From Membranipora membranacea (lineage: Eukaryota; Bryozoa; Gymnolaemata; Cheilostomatida; Membraniporidae), in assembly GCA_914767715.1 (NCBI GenBank), contig OU612069.1, positions 14,381,387 to 14,445,386 of the forward strand: DNA of 64,000 nt, given 5' to 3'. Below, piece by piece: positions 34,549 through 46,385 of the stretch. Under the pieces are notes generated by a model. That model saw nothing but the letters and a program-made list of their open reading frames with translations. It had not been told where the DNA came from and did no database searches. Each line of letters opens with the position of its first letter. The first letter of the stretch is position 1. The position numbers were made by a program, and so were the translations under genes.

Positions 34549-34572
34549 GAGTGTTTGAGAGTTGAACAATAT

Positions 34573-34665
34573 CTACTGTTTCTTGGGTTGTGACGCAACT
34601 TTACTCTTCTGAGCAGGTTTCTTACATCTTCTGGACTGATATTGTTTATTCTGCACTGGTACACA
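34573..34665 (-). CDS. slx4: SLX4 last exon
   Basis: The exon starts after TATTGTAG and encodes CVPVQNKQY followed by a basic tail (RRCKKPAQKSK...PKKQ) and TAG at 34573-34575. A Cys followed by a beta strand and a Lys/Arg-rich tail is how SLX4 proteins end. Confidence 0.85.
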   Translation of the reverse strand, partial: CVPVQNKQYQSRRCKKPAQKSKVASQPKKQ

Positions 34666-37600
34666 CTACAATATAACCATAAGGTATCATCATAAGAGGG
34701 TCTGATTCAGGAAGGAACTTTGTGTTAGTACGCAAAAATATGCGTTCAACTTTATTTTATATCTTATTCTCTATTTACAAAGTTTTCCTCTATGACCATA
34801 AAACTCTCCAACAGAATACAGGCATATAATAATGGTTCATGATGATTCTGTATTATTGGTGTAAAATTTAAGCCCTCCCACATGCATATGCAGTAAGACA
34901 CAGCATTCAATATGGAGCTAACCAATCAAAACAACGGAGCACTAAGGCTTTCTGTAGCATTTTTGTGGTAGCCTAGCACACAGGGTGACAATGGTTGCCA
35001 CCATGGAGTTTTGTTCACTTAACCATAGTTGAGGCTCCATATAAAACATCAATACTTGTGCATCTACTAACCTGTTTGAAGCAGAAAGTTTCCAGCTGTT
35101 TTGTAGAACATTTTATTTTAGCTGATTTAATCAGATCAATTAATTCAGACCTCTGAATCATCTGTAAATACATCCAAAAATAGTCACAGTTCAAGTGTGT
35201 ACAGGAGATCACCAAACTATAAGTTTCAAACTCAGAGCAGGCTGGAGGAAAGGAGAGGATACCATGCTGGAACTGATGGTTCGTCTTTTAAACTTTTTTT
35301 TATTTCCAAGCACATTTAAAAAAGTTATGGTGGCAACCTGGAACAACAGTTATACACACTTGTGTACTATGTAAGCTCCAATAACCATCATACATGTACA
35401 TTGTGTTAAATAGGGTGGCGATGGTGGAATAAAAAGTCGTAAAAGACTCAGAGAAATGAATCTCAGGCGTTCTTCTTGATGTAATCAGCGATATGGTAAG
35501 ACAGGCAATTGGGCAATTGAGAGGAGCACTCTTGATAGTTTGTTCAAGCCCGAAACACTATAAGTCTTTTCTGGGAAGGATCACAAAATCTTACAAAAAT
35601 TGACCCAGATCCAGTTCGTTTTGATTTTGCTTATTTTGCCCCCCCCCCCCCCTCTTGACTGGAAGGCGATAGAAACTTTAAATAAAAGCGAGTTTACTTT
35701 AATATTCTCTGGCAAGCTGACCTAACGTTAAAAACAAGAAGATATAACTACCTGATAAGTGAGCATTCTGTTATAGAGCTCCTTGTGACCTTGAACTAGC
35801 TGTCTCAAGGTCAACTCAAGGTCATCAGGAATTATCAGTTCGCCGGTCTCTATGTCGGATTCTGAGGAGCTAATATTTAGAAAAAAGTAGAATCAAATGA
35901 TTGACTAACATGCTAGGATTCGGGGTCTCCCACTATCTGAATAGAAAGGTGGCATTATGGGGTTTGGGGTTGGGATTCTGTTTTCTCAGTAACCAAAATT
36001 CAGATCAAATTCCCCATGCATTACCATCTACGACATCAAAATAGATAGAAATTGTGGGATATGTCCCAAAGTAGGAGTCATTACAAGATACAACACCAAC
36101 AGATGATATTGAGTTTCCAAGCAAGAATAATGAAATATAAGAGGTTATCTTTTCTATAATTATGAGAAAACGCGGGATTCTGATGACAAGAAAACCGATA
36201 AAGTAAAATGTCTCACCTTCACACCTCTTGGTTATACAACTCTTAGATCTAACCAGCTTTCGATTATAAATACCATGCCATACAAAGGGAGATGGAGTAA
36301 AATCCAATTCTACTGCAGTTCAGGTCACTGCGAAAGTGTAAGAGCTGCTATGGTTTGAGGGGAATATAGGCCGATTGGATCGAACAGTCTATTCCATATT
36401 AAGATGATTAATAATAGTTACATTCATATGTGATTGGGCGATATTTTTGTTAGCATTTCATATAAATTATTTTCTACAAAAAAGTTGACAATGAACATAA
36501 TTGAAATGAACATAAACCAAAACATGATCTTTTTCATAACAATTTTTGCACACTAACGTAAACAGGGCTTCGGAAAATAACCAATGCTAGTCATTCCACT
36601 CCGAATACCCTTATATAACAGACACAGATACAACATTTATCTTACCCTGTGTCCTCCTCATCAGGTCCTTGAGTTTGTAGCTCTTCTACATTAGCAGTTG
36701 AGATGACATCACTTCCTGTTGACACAATGTCATCTTCATCGCTACTGCTTAGAAGCTCATCGACTTCATTCAGTAATCTGTCTATCTCTGTGTCGGCGTG
36801 ACCTTCTGACCTGACAACAGCGTGACCTTCTGACCCTCCGGCAGCTTTAGGTTGATCTGATACAGCAGTACTCTGATAAAGGGAAATATACAGGTAAAGG
36901 TATCTTCAGAAACCAAAGGCGTTACAGCGTTGTAGAATGTAGGAGTGAGCAAAAAGTGATTTGATACGCGGTCACTTATGCTTGCTACGATGATTTTTGC
37001 AGGAATGCCCTTTGATCTGCGGGCTGAAGTGAAGAGGTGCATACATAAAAATAATGCCTCAATCTTGAATCAGTTCTCCCATCAAATGGATCCAATGGAT
37101 ATAAACTGATCGCTCCATGGTCTTTTCAAGTGACATGTCCTGTTGTTTTAAGAATTATCACAGTGCAAGTATCATCATTTGATACTGGAAGGATAAGGAA
37201 ATGTGTACTGAAATTAAAATGTTGAGCAGTCTCTGATTTTTACAGGAACTCATTGCGAAGTTAGCAGTAATTCAAAGTTGGCAGCTTACTGTGATTGTGT
37301 GAGACATGGGTGTTACTCGAGCCACCCGCCTTGTCTCAGATTGAGCTGATGTAGAACTACTTCCCATCTGTGTGACACGAGGCACAGATTCCACATTCCG
37401 TCCTACTTTGCTTGCCCCTTTCTCAGCTGCTGTTTCAGCACCTCTTTTGGCTGAGGAGGCAGACTTGGAAGCTTTCTTAGTTTTCTCAGACAGACTGGAT
37501 TTTGATTGAGTGGTAGGTCGACTAGTTGAAGGTGCAGGTGGACTTGAAGGGCGACTTGTCGTCGGTGCAGGTTTACTGGGTGTTGGTAGGACAGTCCACT

Positions 37601-40600
37601 CCGCGGAGGTGTCGGTCTCATATACATGTGTCTCCTTATAGACCTGTGTGAGAGCTGCCACCATTCTCTTCCTGGACATTTTATCTCTCAATCCAAAACC
37701 TCTCAACTTTTTCTGTAATTGTCAATTTTGGATGGATAAGGCAATCTTACGGTACATCATAAATAATCATTTCACTACACATTTTCTAGACTTGGTTTTG
37801 ACCCCTCCGACATAACTACATGTAGACGAAAAGCTCTTGCCCTCATAACAGCTATGTGTGGTGCCAAATACTAGGCAATGGGTTGTCTTTTATCTGATTT
37901 ATTGTTGGACTTCCCTTACCCCTAGCGGAACGTTAAAAAAATATAAATTATTTCTTTTATTGGCATTTTATTTTATTGGCGGTTAGCTCATTTGCTGGGT
38001 TAAACAAGATAAAACAACTCACCTTTAATAACTCATCACCCATACCCTCATAGTGAGGCATGAGAGTGAAGGGACTGGGTATGAAAGCCTTGTGTGTGCC
38101 TCTCCTTTGAACACCACTGCACTGAGCAGGTGTCGACTGTACTACTGCCTCAGCACCATCTGGAAGAGCTGACAGGGTGGGGGTGAACACGTCCCAGTCA
38201 TCATCTAAGCCGTCCCATTGCTCAGCTTTGGTATCTTGGTGTCCTGTACAAGGAAGAAAAATTTATTTTGATAGGTTAATATCATAGGTATTTCTTTGCA
38301 AGCGTATCTTTGTTATTGCATTCCCTAACAACACTCAATAAATAGGAACTAACAGTTCTGAAAACATCAAAATAGACATTCATCAAATTCAAATGATTCC
38401 TTTCCGTGAATTACTAAAATAGTCAGGCAGACAGACAGCTAATAATTTTGATTTGCTTTTGCCTTTACCTTTTTATATGCTACACTTTTTGCAAAAAAGA
38501 AAATCAACAACCTGTAAGCAATACATCAGTCTCACCTTCCTGAACCTCTTCAGTAGAGGACTGAACAGGTGGTAACAAATCTACAGTCGGCTCCTGAGCG
38601 GGCTTCACTGTAACTTTGTCTACTGATGAAAGAGGTTTGACCGTATCTTGAGTGAGGTCGACTGTAAGGTCAAGCTCAGAGTCACTGTTTGTCAGATCCA
38701 CATCTGCATCTATCATATCAAGGAAGTCCATGTGAACACATGAAATAGGAATGGACAACATCACATTACCCACTGACAAGATGATATAGTTTTGTTTTTC
38801 TCGGTGGTTATCGCCAAATCATTGTCGAGAACTCTTGGAGTGTATTATTTCGGATTCCCTTGTCCAGCTAGGGTGAATGGCCCACAACAGCCAAGTGTAG
38901 GCATTTAATACCTGGTGAGAATAGCAACCCAGCAGCTCACTTACCATGACCCTGACATTGAAGGATGCTGTCAAAGTGTGCAATGCTTGATGTCAAACAC
39001 TATTTACCACAATATGGAAGCGTGTTGATATGTTGTAACAGTTGAGAATTAGATACATATATTAAAACTCATCAGCCGCTCTGATTATCGTAATCATTAG
39101 CTAGAGAATTGAAATTGCACCACCGAAATGTTTGAATTTTGAGTCGTAGCCGCTTTACCTAGCCTAGCAAAGTCTAGCGTTTCTCTTCTTCAATTGGCTA
39201 CAAGTTCAGAATCTACTATAGCTGACCCTTGTAAAACTTTTTTCAAGCAGCATGCCTGAGTATTAGAAGGTTGTTACTGGGACGCCAATCAATGCATAAC
39301 CAAAAAGCTGCCAGATTTATAGCTTTATTCAGATCCTGACACAAAGTTCTATACTGATGGCATATCTGCAAATATAGCCACACTATGTATTTTACAACTG
39401 ATCTATCAATTCAAATCAATGTGAAACTCACCAGGTTTAACAGTAGTTTGTTCCGCTGATATATCACCATCGTTACCCTCATGGTTAAGAGTGCTCAAGA
39501 TCAAATTATCTCCTCCTGTATCTATCTCTGCAGGCTCATTATTATCTCCCCTGGTATGTGTGGCTAGCTTATCAGTGTCAGAGGTCACGTTGCTAGCAGC
39601 AGCAATGTCATAAGTAGGTATGTGAGTCGGTGTGTCAGGTGTCAGCAGGTACACCACATGACCTGCAGATAAATGGTGAAAATTATGAGTTATGGTATGT
39701 TTTGATATAAATTAAGTGGCAAAGCTGTTATATGATGCAAAGCAGCTGCCATCAACCTGCTAGCAGGTTGTCGGACATCTGTTGGCCAAATAATCAGCAA
39801 ATCCAGAATAACATGACCTGCAGATTAATGGTGAGAATTATGAGTAAGGAGTGTTTTTCAATTACCAGACTTAAACACTACCCAAAGGCCAAGGTGTACT
39901 CACTGTGACATCATAGTGTAGGGGATGAGAGTTACCTTCCATTATGGGATGCCCTCTTTCTACCATTCAATCCATTATAATTTTATAATATTATTATATA
40001 TGCTATCATAGAGAGCAACGAAAAAGCGGAGTGTTGAAACATTGTCAGAAAGCGCTGATCTTTGGTGGTTCGCAATGATAGCTTAGATATAAAAAAATCA
40101 TACATAGTAATCTGGCCAAATATCTGTCAGAAAAGCCGGCAGTATAAATGCACCTTAAACCATTGCTGCCACACAGGCAAATGTGTGCTCATTGAATTAT
40201 AATACTATGACGCTGTAATGTCACCTAATGGGCAAACAATTTTCACAAACTGATCGTCAAAATCAGGATATGAAATTAATTATTCTCGTAATCATCTAAG
40301 TAGTGACCGGCTTACTAGTGAACACTTTTGACGTCATCACCAGTGCGTTAATTTCATACCCTTATTCTGAAAATAAAATTGTGCAAATTATTTGCCCGTT
40401 AAGGGATAATTCTGAGATTAAAGCCTCAATTAGTTATCTTGTAGCTCTACTGAATCAATGAGCACAAATTTAGTAGTTTAAGCATCATCTCAAAAGCTGC
40501 CGATTAACTTTGGTTGTATTGATTTTTTAGAATAATTCCATTCAACTTCTCAATTTACCAGCTGCACTCACCATCTGGAGATGTTGGACGCTTGTTTTCA

Positions 40601-43600
40601 GCCACAAGGTTAATAACATCAGAACCCCTCTCCTGGTCTAAATTTAATCCAAGAGGATCTGCTCCTATTGATAAGTTAGGAAGTCACCACTACCAGGCTG
40701 TGCTTTTCCTTTCTTCCCAGGAGTTGTAGCAGAGGGTGACTTGACAGAAGCTGCAGGTGGCCTCTTTGGACTACCAGCAGGCCGACGTGTCGCGTTTATA
40801 TCATAGACTGTCAATTCAAAAGTATCATCAATTGAGAAGGAAGATGTCCATGGTTTCTGAGGAACAAGCTGTTCTGCTTGCGTTTCAGTTTCATTGCTTG
40901 GTTTTTCTGGGTTATCGGATGTTTTATTAGTATCTACATTAAGGCTTAGTACATCACTGATAGTTATAGAATCAGACTCCTGGTCCACTATGTCCCTGTG
41001 AAGATCTCCTTCTTTGACTGCAAGATCTGAAGGGATCGGTGCATCATCTCCTCCAGCTCCTCCAGTAGCACAATGACCATCTACTGTGTGACCATCTTAT
41101 GGAGTAAAATCTAGATCATCATGGGGTTGACTTGCAACATCAGGCTCTTTATCTGCAGCTGATGGCGATGGTGCCTCAGGCTCCTTGTCTGTTTTACTGG
41201 GTCCTCTATCTCTGTAAGATGATGGTATCTTTTGAGGCACACCGATAACCGATTGGTCCTTGTGTGATTGGCAATCAGTGGCCGGTTGTTTGCTAGTCTC
41301 AATTCCATACAATTGTTCATTATGAGGAGAACACATACTCTCGCAGAGGTCTGGGACAGCTGCTGGTGTGACCATATTGATCATCTTCTCCATATTCTGT
41401 AGCTGATTACTAGCGGAGGCCATGCTGAGTGAGGCATTCATACCAAACACAGGCGCTGAAATGTCTAAAGCGAAATGGTTTGAAGTATTCACAGTAGCCT
41501 GAGACTCGATATCTCTACACATCATACCATCTGCATCCGAGGAGCGCATGGTGGGCGGCATGAAACTGAACAGTGAGTTAGGATGTGTGGGATGACTGGG
41601 CATATGCTGCAATATAGGCTGGGTACCTCGTGCGACCTTGGGGCTAGGTGATGTTGACAGGGCTGTACCCGTGTCTACTGATTGGCCTGCTGGCGATAGC
41701 GCAGATTTCCGGGGCCGCCCTTTACCTCGTCCGGTGCCTCAACCACGAGGTCTACCCCTCCTAGTTACGGAACCATAGCTGTGTCCGGTTAGGCTGTTAT
41801 CGGTAAACTTGTGGATATTATAGTCAACTTCCTTTCCTTTTGCATTGACAGGAAGTTTATTCCCTTTCAGCCCAGTTGTATTGTTACCAGGGTCAGATTG
41901 TACAGCAGCGCCTACTGTTGGTTCCTCTGCTGAAGTGCTGCAATTGGCTGCACAAGGAATCGGGTCAAGAGTTAGTTCAACTTTCACTTCTTTTAGTGTC
42001 ACATTCGCATTATCTGCTGTTGCTGTTGAACGGAGTTTCCTGGGTCTACCTCGGCGGCGGCGGACCTCTTTGGGAGAAGGCGAGCAATCACGTTTTATAG
42101 ATGAGATATTGTTGGCGCCAATGAGGTTTCTGGCTCTTGTGATATTCTGCAGGTCAGCAGCTGTTTGATTGGATGTTTTTATATCTGTTGGGTCCTGAGG
42201 CTTTTTGCGTGGTCTTCCTCTCTTTCTCCTCATCAGTGATGAGTTCGAATGGAGTGTCAGCTTCGTAAGCAAACTTGGTCTATCTGTGACGGAGCTACTA
42301 CTGCTCTCAAGAGAGTTATGCCTCGTTTCTCTGCCCTGGAGAATCTTTGCCCTGGCATTTCCTTTTGACTTTCTGGTCTCCAAAGGCGTTGAGGTCATCT
42401 GTAAAATAATCCAAAAAGGTTGAGGATAAATTCAGAAAATATTTTTGATCTCCAACTGACTGCCTCGATCAAATTATCTGGAAATAAAACAAGAAATGCG
42501 AATGAGCTCCAAACATTCGGGTCGGATAAATACGCTATCCATTACACAAGCCTGATACAATCACATGAAGCAGTCATTTCTCAGGCAGACCGCATTGGAA
42601 TGGTATTCTGATCGATAACGGAGACCATGACTCACTATAAACTTATTCCTGTCGAGTTTCTCTGTGATGACTTTGGCCTTGAGACCAGGATTTGGGTTTT
42701 GTTGAGTTGAAGTATCATGTCTGTCTCTCGAATATGGAGGAGACCTTAAATTCCTGACATTTGTCGTGTCCCTCTGACCTGAATCGCCAGAGGCATCTTG
42801 GATGAACCTAAAGCGTATAGATACACATGAGTATGAGACATGACAAATTGCGCATCAAGCCATTAATCAAAAAATGATATTCAACTCTTAACTATCCCAT
42901 CTGTGTGAAAACCAGTTATTGACATGACATTTTTATATACATGGTAGTCTGAAGAATTTAATATACAATCCATCCTCCCCCCCCCCCTCAGAGCCAAACC
43001 TCCAAACTCTAGTGAACAATAAGCGCTTACCTATGGATAGAGCTACCTCTAGTCTGTATAACACTTGAGTTGGTATACTGTTTAGTACTGAGCCGTCTCC
43101 ATTGTATAGATACTTGAGCCAGGCTGAGACATGACCATACGCCAGTTCTGACATGTCAATCATATCCTCACTCAATAATCGCTACCAACAAAAACGTCAA
43201 CAATAAGTTTGCGAATTTGTGGTACTTCAGATATAACACCCTCTCTCATGTAACATAACATTAAAGTGACACAAATAAAATTGTAATATATTTATCACTA
43301 CAAAAAAAATTTAATGATAAGTAGTTTGTTTATCAGAAGAATTAAGATTAACATACAACCTCAGCTGTAATGTAAGCTCTTATGTGGAATTAACCAGACA
43401 AAAGTGAGCTGTAAGCTCATCTAGCGTGTATTCCTGGTCTAGCCTGAGATGAACACACACAGTGCACACACAAACCTGATGTAGTTGTGGATATCTTGAA
43501 GCTAGCACTACTTTATGTACGGGTATATCACACATGTTAGTCTTGATAACAGCATCTGATAAATCACGGTTTGTAAGTAACCGACACATGTAATCACCTG

Positions 43601-46385
43601 AGCCCAATGATCTCTGTAAACAGGCAATCAACAGTCCACCAGGCGCGATACACAAGAAAAATTTATGAGCTTATGAGATTTGAATAAAAGGAAGAATGAA
43701 AGAAGCTCACATGCTGAGAAATGATGGCATGGTACAAAACCCGTAGAATTATCTCCTTTATATCAGAGAGGAGGCAACTCCAAAGGCATAAGTCCATATT
43801 ATTAAGAAATGACGACCGCCTTAATGTGACAAAGAGACACAAATGACAATGCATCATCAGGTTTAAAACATAACAGCAACCGACAGAAAATGTGATACAC
43901 CCAACAAATAGGCTACATAAACCTTAGATGAGTGAATAAGTAGCAGGAGGAAATGTTCACCATTTTGTACAGGCTTGAAAAGTCAAATGCATGGCTAGCT
44001 TAATCTCCCACCTTGGCCAGCTAAATTTGTGCTAGCTAACAATAAGTCTCTCAAACTAGCCAACAATACGTCTCCTAAACTAGCCAACAATATGTCCCTC
44101 AAACTAGCCCAACAAATGATGGGGCTGATGAGGGTTATCAAGGTATGCCATGAAATATGAAACCACTATGAGTTTTTCTTACCAGAGCTTACTCTCTGTC
44201 AGTACAATCTATGCTTGATGTGTCATCTAACGGTCTAATAGTGCTCTGGTCAGCCTTAATTCTTGTTTGCTCAACAGTAGGGGACGCTCGTGCACACCCC
44301 GTCTTGCTAGCTACTGGAGACATCTGAGTACTGGTCACAGGTGACGCTCCAGTCATGATTCTTCTGTTAGCCTGTGTTCTCTTAGCTGAATGATCGGGTG
44401 TCCCAGGCACCACAACTTCAGGATCATCACCTGACTGATGCCCCAAGTCTGTGAATATAAACCAAACCAAAAATGAGAATGAATATAAGCCAAGGTGCAG
44501 CCACTAATGGTTGGGCGTAGCTAAATGTTAGATATATGCTAGTTTTAATAGCTAAGGTTTCATGAAGCTATGAGGATGCATAATTGTAAGCTAGCAAGAA
44601 TTTAACTAATTTTAGCCTGAAACTTTACCTGAGGAGAATGCATTACTCTTCTCTGCAATCATGACTTTCTGCGGGAGCAGACCTGGGGGTCCAACAATCC
44701 CTATAGTAGTCAGAGGAGCTCAGTGGGTTTCGGACTCATAACCTTCAACACTTGCAGGCTCTAGCCAACTGGGCCACATCTTACCTACTAATATCCATCC
44801 GTGTACATTATCACTTGATGTGTATATACTTGGACGATAAACTATGAGTCAAACCTAACAAGTGAACTTACTCTGATGAGACTTATAAGACACATATAAA
44901 CTGCTCTCAAATCAAAATACTGATGAATTAGAGATGGTCTGCTAACTCACGTCCATTTATAGTCTTGATACCCTGTGATACCGTGTGAGAAACCATGATG
45001 TTACTTGGTTTTTTTGTCTCGATATCAGTACGGGTCTACGGACTGGATCCTGATGGGGCACAGGAGCATTTGAGGTCGGATGCTCTTCCTGACACCACCG
45101 TGCCACGCCGGGAATCGAACACAGGACCTCTCGATTGAAAGACCCATGCCTTACCCATTGCGCCACGGCCGAGAAGGTCTGCACATTAATTTCACTAACC
45201 GTTCATATTTACACCGAGGTTTTTCAGCTCTGTGGAGGATTGAGACGTCCCTTTTGGCCTTCCTGGTTTCCTTTTATAAATCTGAGTACCCGATATGTTG
45301 ACTGAATTTATAGCCTGAGTACTTATAGAAGTGTTCCCTGACCTTCTGGACGCAGAGGAGCGCATAGTGGTGAGCTACAGAATAGTTTTATACCAGGGTC
45401 AAAGGCTAAGGTTACAAGGTGAAACGTCTTTAAAATAATTGTGATTTCATCGCTTCGCCTAGCACTCTATCACTCTATCACTCACAGGTAAGAGAATTTG
45501 ACTTGGGGATACTAGGTACAATTTGAACACCCTCAATTGAATTACAATATTCAACAGATCACATTGCAAGTGGTGAACTGCTGCGATAATTTCAGATTCA
45601 TAACAAACCTCTTTGGAGAGTGAAGTGCCAGCTGTCGACCTTCGATTTGTTACTTTAGGGTGATCTTTAGCTGATACTGAAGAGCGCCTCTAGTGGTGGG
45701 TCGCTGAGTTGTTTCCTCTTGAGCGGAGGGGCTGTTAAGCCTCGATCTCCACCTCTTAACCTGATACATAATTCTATATATAAGACAGACTGAGTAAAAA
45801 ACTGCCAATATTTTATGATAGACACAATATGTCAGTAGAGCCTTAGGGTGTTTTTGCCTCTGCTCAAGAGCCTTAGTCTTTTTGTCCATCAAGAAAACGA
45901 AATGGTCCAAAAAAACTCGCTCAACACATTGTTCCATTCAAAGGCCTCTGGCATATCTCGCTCACAAAGCAAGGAGCAATCAGATTGTCATTTTGGAAGC
46001 TTATTATTGTAAAACCCAATGTTTGAGGGAACCACTTTTATTACGGATGTATATTTAGCTAAGAGCTAGCTGAAGTATTAGCCAGATTGCCTGCATTCGG
46101 AATCGCTTCCCTCTTCTGCTAAGTCATAAAAGAGAAGCGATCCCAAATGCAGGCTCATTGGATCTACAAAAGACCTGGCAGACCTGTTAACTTCATTACA
46201 ATAATATGATAGCATTATACTCACTCTCTGAAATGCAGCCGGTTCCTCGTGACGACCATCAGATACAGATGGCGATTCAGCAGGCGGGGTTTTCCGTTTC
46301 CTTTTTAGTGCTGCGGTCACCTCATTAATTGGCTTAAACTTGAACTTTCCTTTTCGAGCTGGCTGAGCAGATATATTCTGTTCAA
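34573..46385 (-). CDS. slx4: SLX4 structure-specific endonuclease scaffold (5' end missing)
   Basis: SLX4 is a nuclear scaffold that carries the SLX1 nuclease, and in vertebrates XPF-ERCC1 and MUS81-EME1, for resolving DNA junctions and repairing crosslinks. Exons read by splice consensus: 46385-46225, 45689-45609, 45374-45200, 44448-44193, 43613-43476, 43181-43031, 42807-42636, 42398 to 40775 or 40694, 40664-40572, 39662-39432, 38709-38536, 38243-38023, 37712-37290, 36872-36646, 35869-35752, 35161-35072, 34665-34573. This gives about 1,500 codons; human SLX4 has 1,834. Phases agree at nearly all junctions. The exceptions are 44193/43613, which needs an acceptor two bases further in, and 43031/42807, which is unresolved. 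Domains in order: AT-hook, BTB, four AT-hook-like motifs, acidic linkers, SAP-like segment, C-terminal SLX1-binding domain. No UBZ4 finger was found upstream. Two in-frame stops in the central exon may mean a broken allele or sequence error. Confidence 0.88.
35072..35161 (-). CDS. slx4: SLX4 exon, second half of SLX1-binding domain
   Basis: The 30-codon exon contains SELIDLIKSAKIKCSTKQLE, the helical part of the conserved C-terminal domain. Both edges are in phase 0 (TTTACAG acceptor, CAG|GTTAGT donor). Confidence 0.9.
35752..35869 (-). CDS. slx4: SLX4 exon, start of SLX1-binding domain
   Basis: It encodes an acidic SSESDIETGEL segment, then KELYNRMLTYQ, the signature opening of the SLX4 C-terminal domain. 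The exon enters in phase 2 and leaves in phase 0, matching both neighbours. Confidence 0.9.
37290..37712 (-). CDS. slx4: SLX4 exon with SAP-like segment
   Basis: The exon starts KKLRGFGLRDKMSRKRMVAA, the helix-extended loop-helix of a SAP domain that in SLX4 helps contact MUS81. The preceding exon supplies the expected upstream FTLMPHYEGMGDELLK. The remainder is a Ser/Thr/Pro-rich linker. Confidence 0.88.
38023..38243 (-). CDS. slx4: SLX4 exon upstream of SAP
   Basis: It holds DDDWDVFTPTLSALPDG and ends SPFTLMPHYEGMGDELLK, the conserved lead-in to SAP. It enters in phase 1 and leaves in phase 0. Confidence 0.82.
40694..42398 (-). CDS. slx4: SLX4 large central exon with two in-frame stops
   Basis: The same frame is open for about 1.7 kb except TGA at 41739-41741 and TAA at 41097-41099. 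AT-hook-like motifs read RKRGRPRKKP, RRRGRPRKLR, RRGRPRG and, beyond the TGA, GKGRPRKSA. The TGA falls between two AT-hooks, in a context where CGA (Arg) would keep an RG-rich run, so a CpG transition is likely. Past the TAA the frame continues to a Lys/Pro-rich end. The 3' end is uncertain: donor-like GGTAGT at 40775 or 40694, both phase 1, joins the acceptor at 40664. AT-hooks bind AT-rich minor groove. Confidence 0.75.
42636..42807 (-). CDS. slx4: SLX4 linker exon after BTB
   Basis: A 57-codon open frame (FIQDASGDSGQRDTT...) runs from a CTTTAG acceptor to an ATA|GTGAGT donor and is in phase 0 with the next exon. The upstream junction does not fit the BTB exon phase, so a small exon or alternative site is missing. 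Confidence 0.6.
43031..43181 (-). CDS. slx4: SLX4 exon, BTB second half
   Basis: It encodes LSEDMIDMSELAYGHVSAWL, KYLYNGDGS and VLYRLEVALSIG, the alpha-helical half of a BTB/POZ fold with the typical W-L-K-YLY pattern. The donor is ATAG|GTAAGC. Confidence 0.85.
43476..43613 (-). CDS. slx4: SLX4 exon, BTB first half
   Basis: It encodes DYMCRLLTNRDLSDAVI then VHKVVLASRYPQLHQ, the classic BTB opening (LSD...HK.VLA.R.P). In SLX4 this domain drives dimerisation. The acceptor shows CAGAG, so two AG choices exist; the second restores phase with exon 44448-44193. Confidence 0.88.
43985..44125. repeat. Intronic ~30-bp repeat
   Basis: Three to four degenerate units of CTAGCCAACAATAYGTCTC type lie in an SLX4 intron. 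Confidence 0.6.
44193..44448 (-). CDS. slx4: SLX4 linker exon
   Basis: An open 84-codon segment rich in Ser, Thr and Pro (for example GDDPEVVVPGTPDH) runs from TTCACAG to GA|GTAAGC. It enters in phase 1, matching exon 45374-45200. Confidence 0.75.
44695..44790 (-). repeat. tRNA-derived SINE-like head
   Basis: The minus strand shows GATGTGGCCCAGTTGGCTAG (A box) and a decayed B box (ATGAGTCCGAAACCC). It lies in an SLX4 intron. Confidence 0.45.
44950..45180 (-). repeat. tRNA-derived SINE, family 2 copy 1
   Basis: The head reads CGTGGCGCAATGGGTAAGGC (A box) and TGTTCGATTCCCGGCG (B box). The body includes GTCAGGAAGAGCATCCGACC, and the tail is CACACGGTATCACAGGGTAT. The tail half recurs at 61880-61992. 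The insertion is antisense-neutral inside an SLX4 intron (same strand as the gene). Confidence 0.75.
45200..45374 (-). CDS. slx4: SLX4 exon with first AT-hook
   Basis: A 58-codon exon in phase 0 with its upstream neighbour contains IYKRKPGRPKGTSQ, a core AT-hook (P-GRP-K). The donor is AACG|GTTAGT. Confidence 0.78.
45609..45689 (-). CDS. slx4: SLX4 small linker exon
   Basis: A 27-codon open frame (RRSSVSAKDHPKVTNRR...) lies between CCACTAG and GAG|GTTTGT. Phase 0 at both ends matches its neighbours. The acceptor lacks a strong pyrimidine tract. Confidence 0.6.
46225..46385 (-). CDS. slx4: SLX4 first recognised exon
   Basis: After TTGTCTTTAG the frame encodes a basic segment (ARKGKFKFKPINEV, LKRKRKTPPAESP) ending at AGA|GTGAGT. 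It enters in phase 1, so at least one further exon lies upstream; none was found. The Lys/Arg runs could serve as a nuclear signal. Confidence 0.72.

Noticed and set aside
36005-37042. Minus ORFs of 86-100 codons inside SLX4 introns
   Set aside because: They overlap introns between exons of matching phase and lack coding character.
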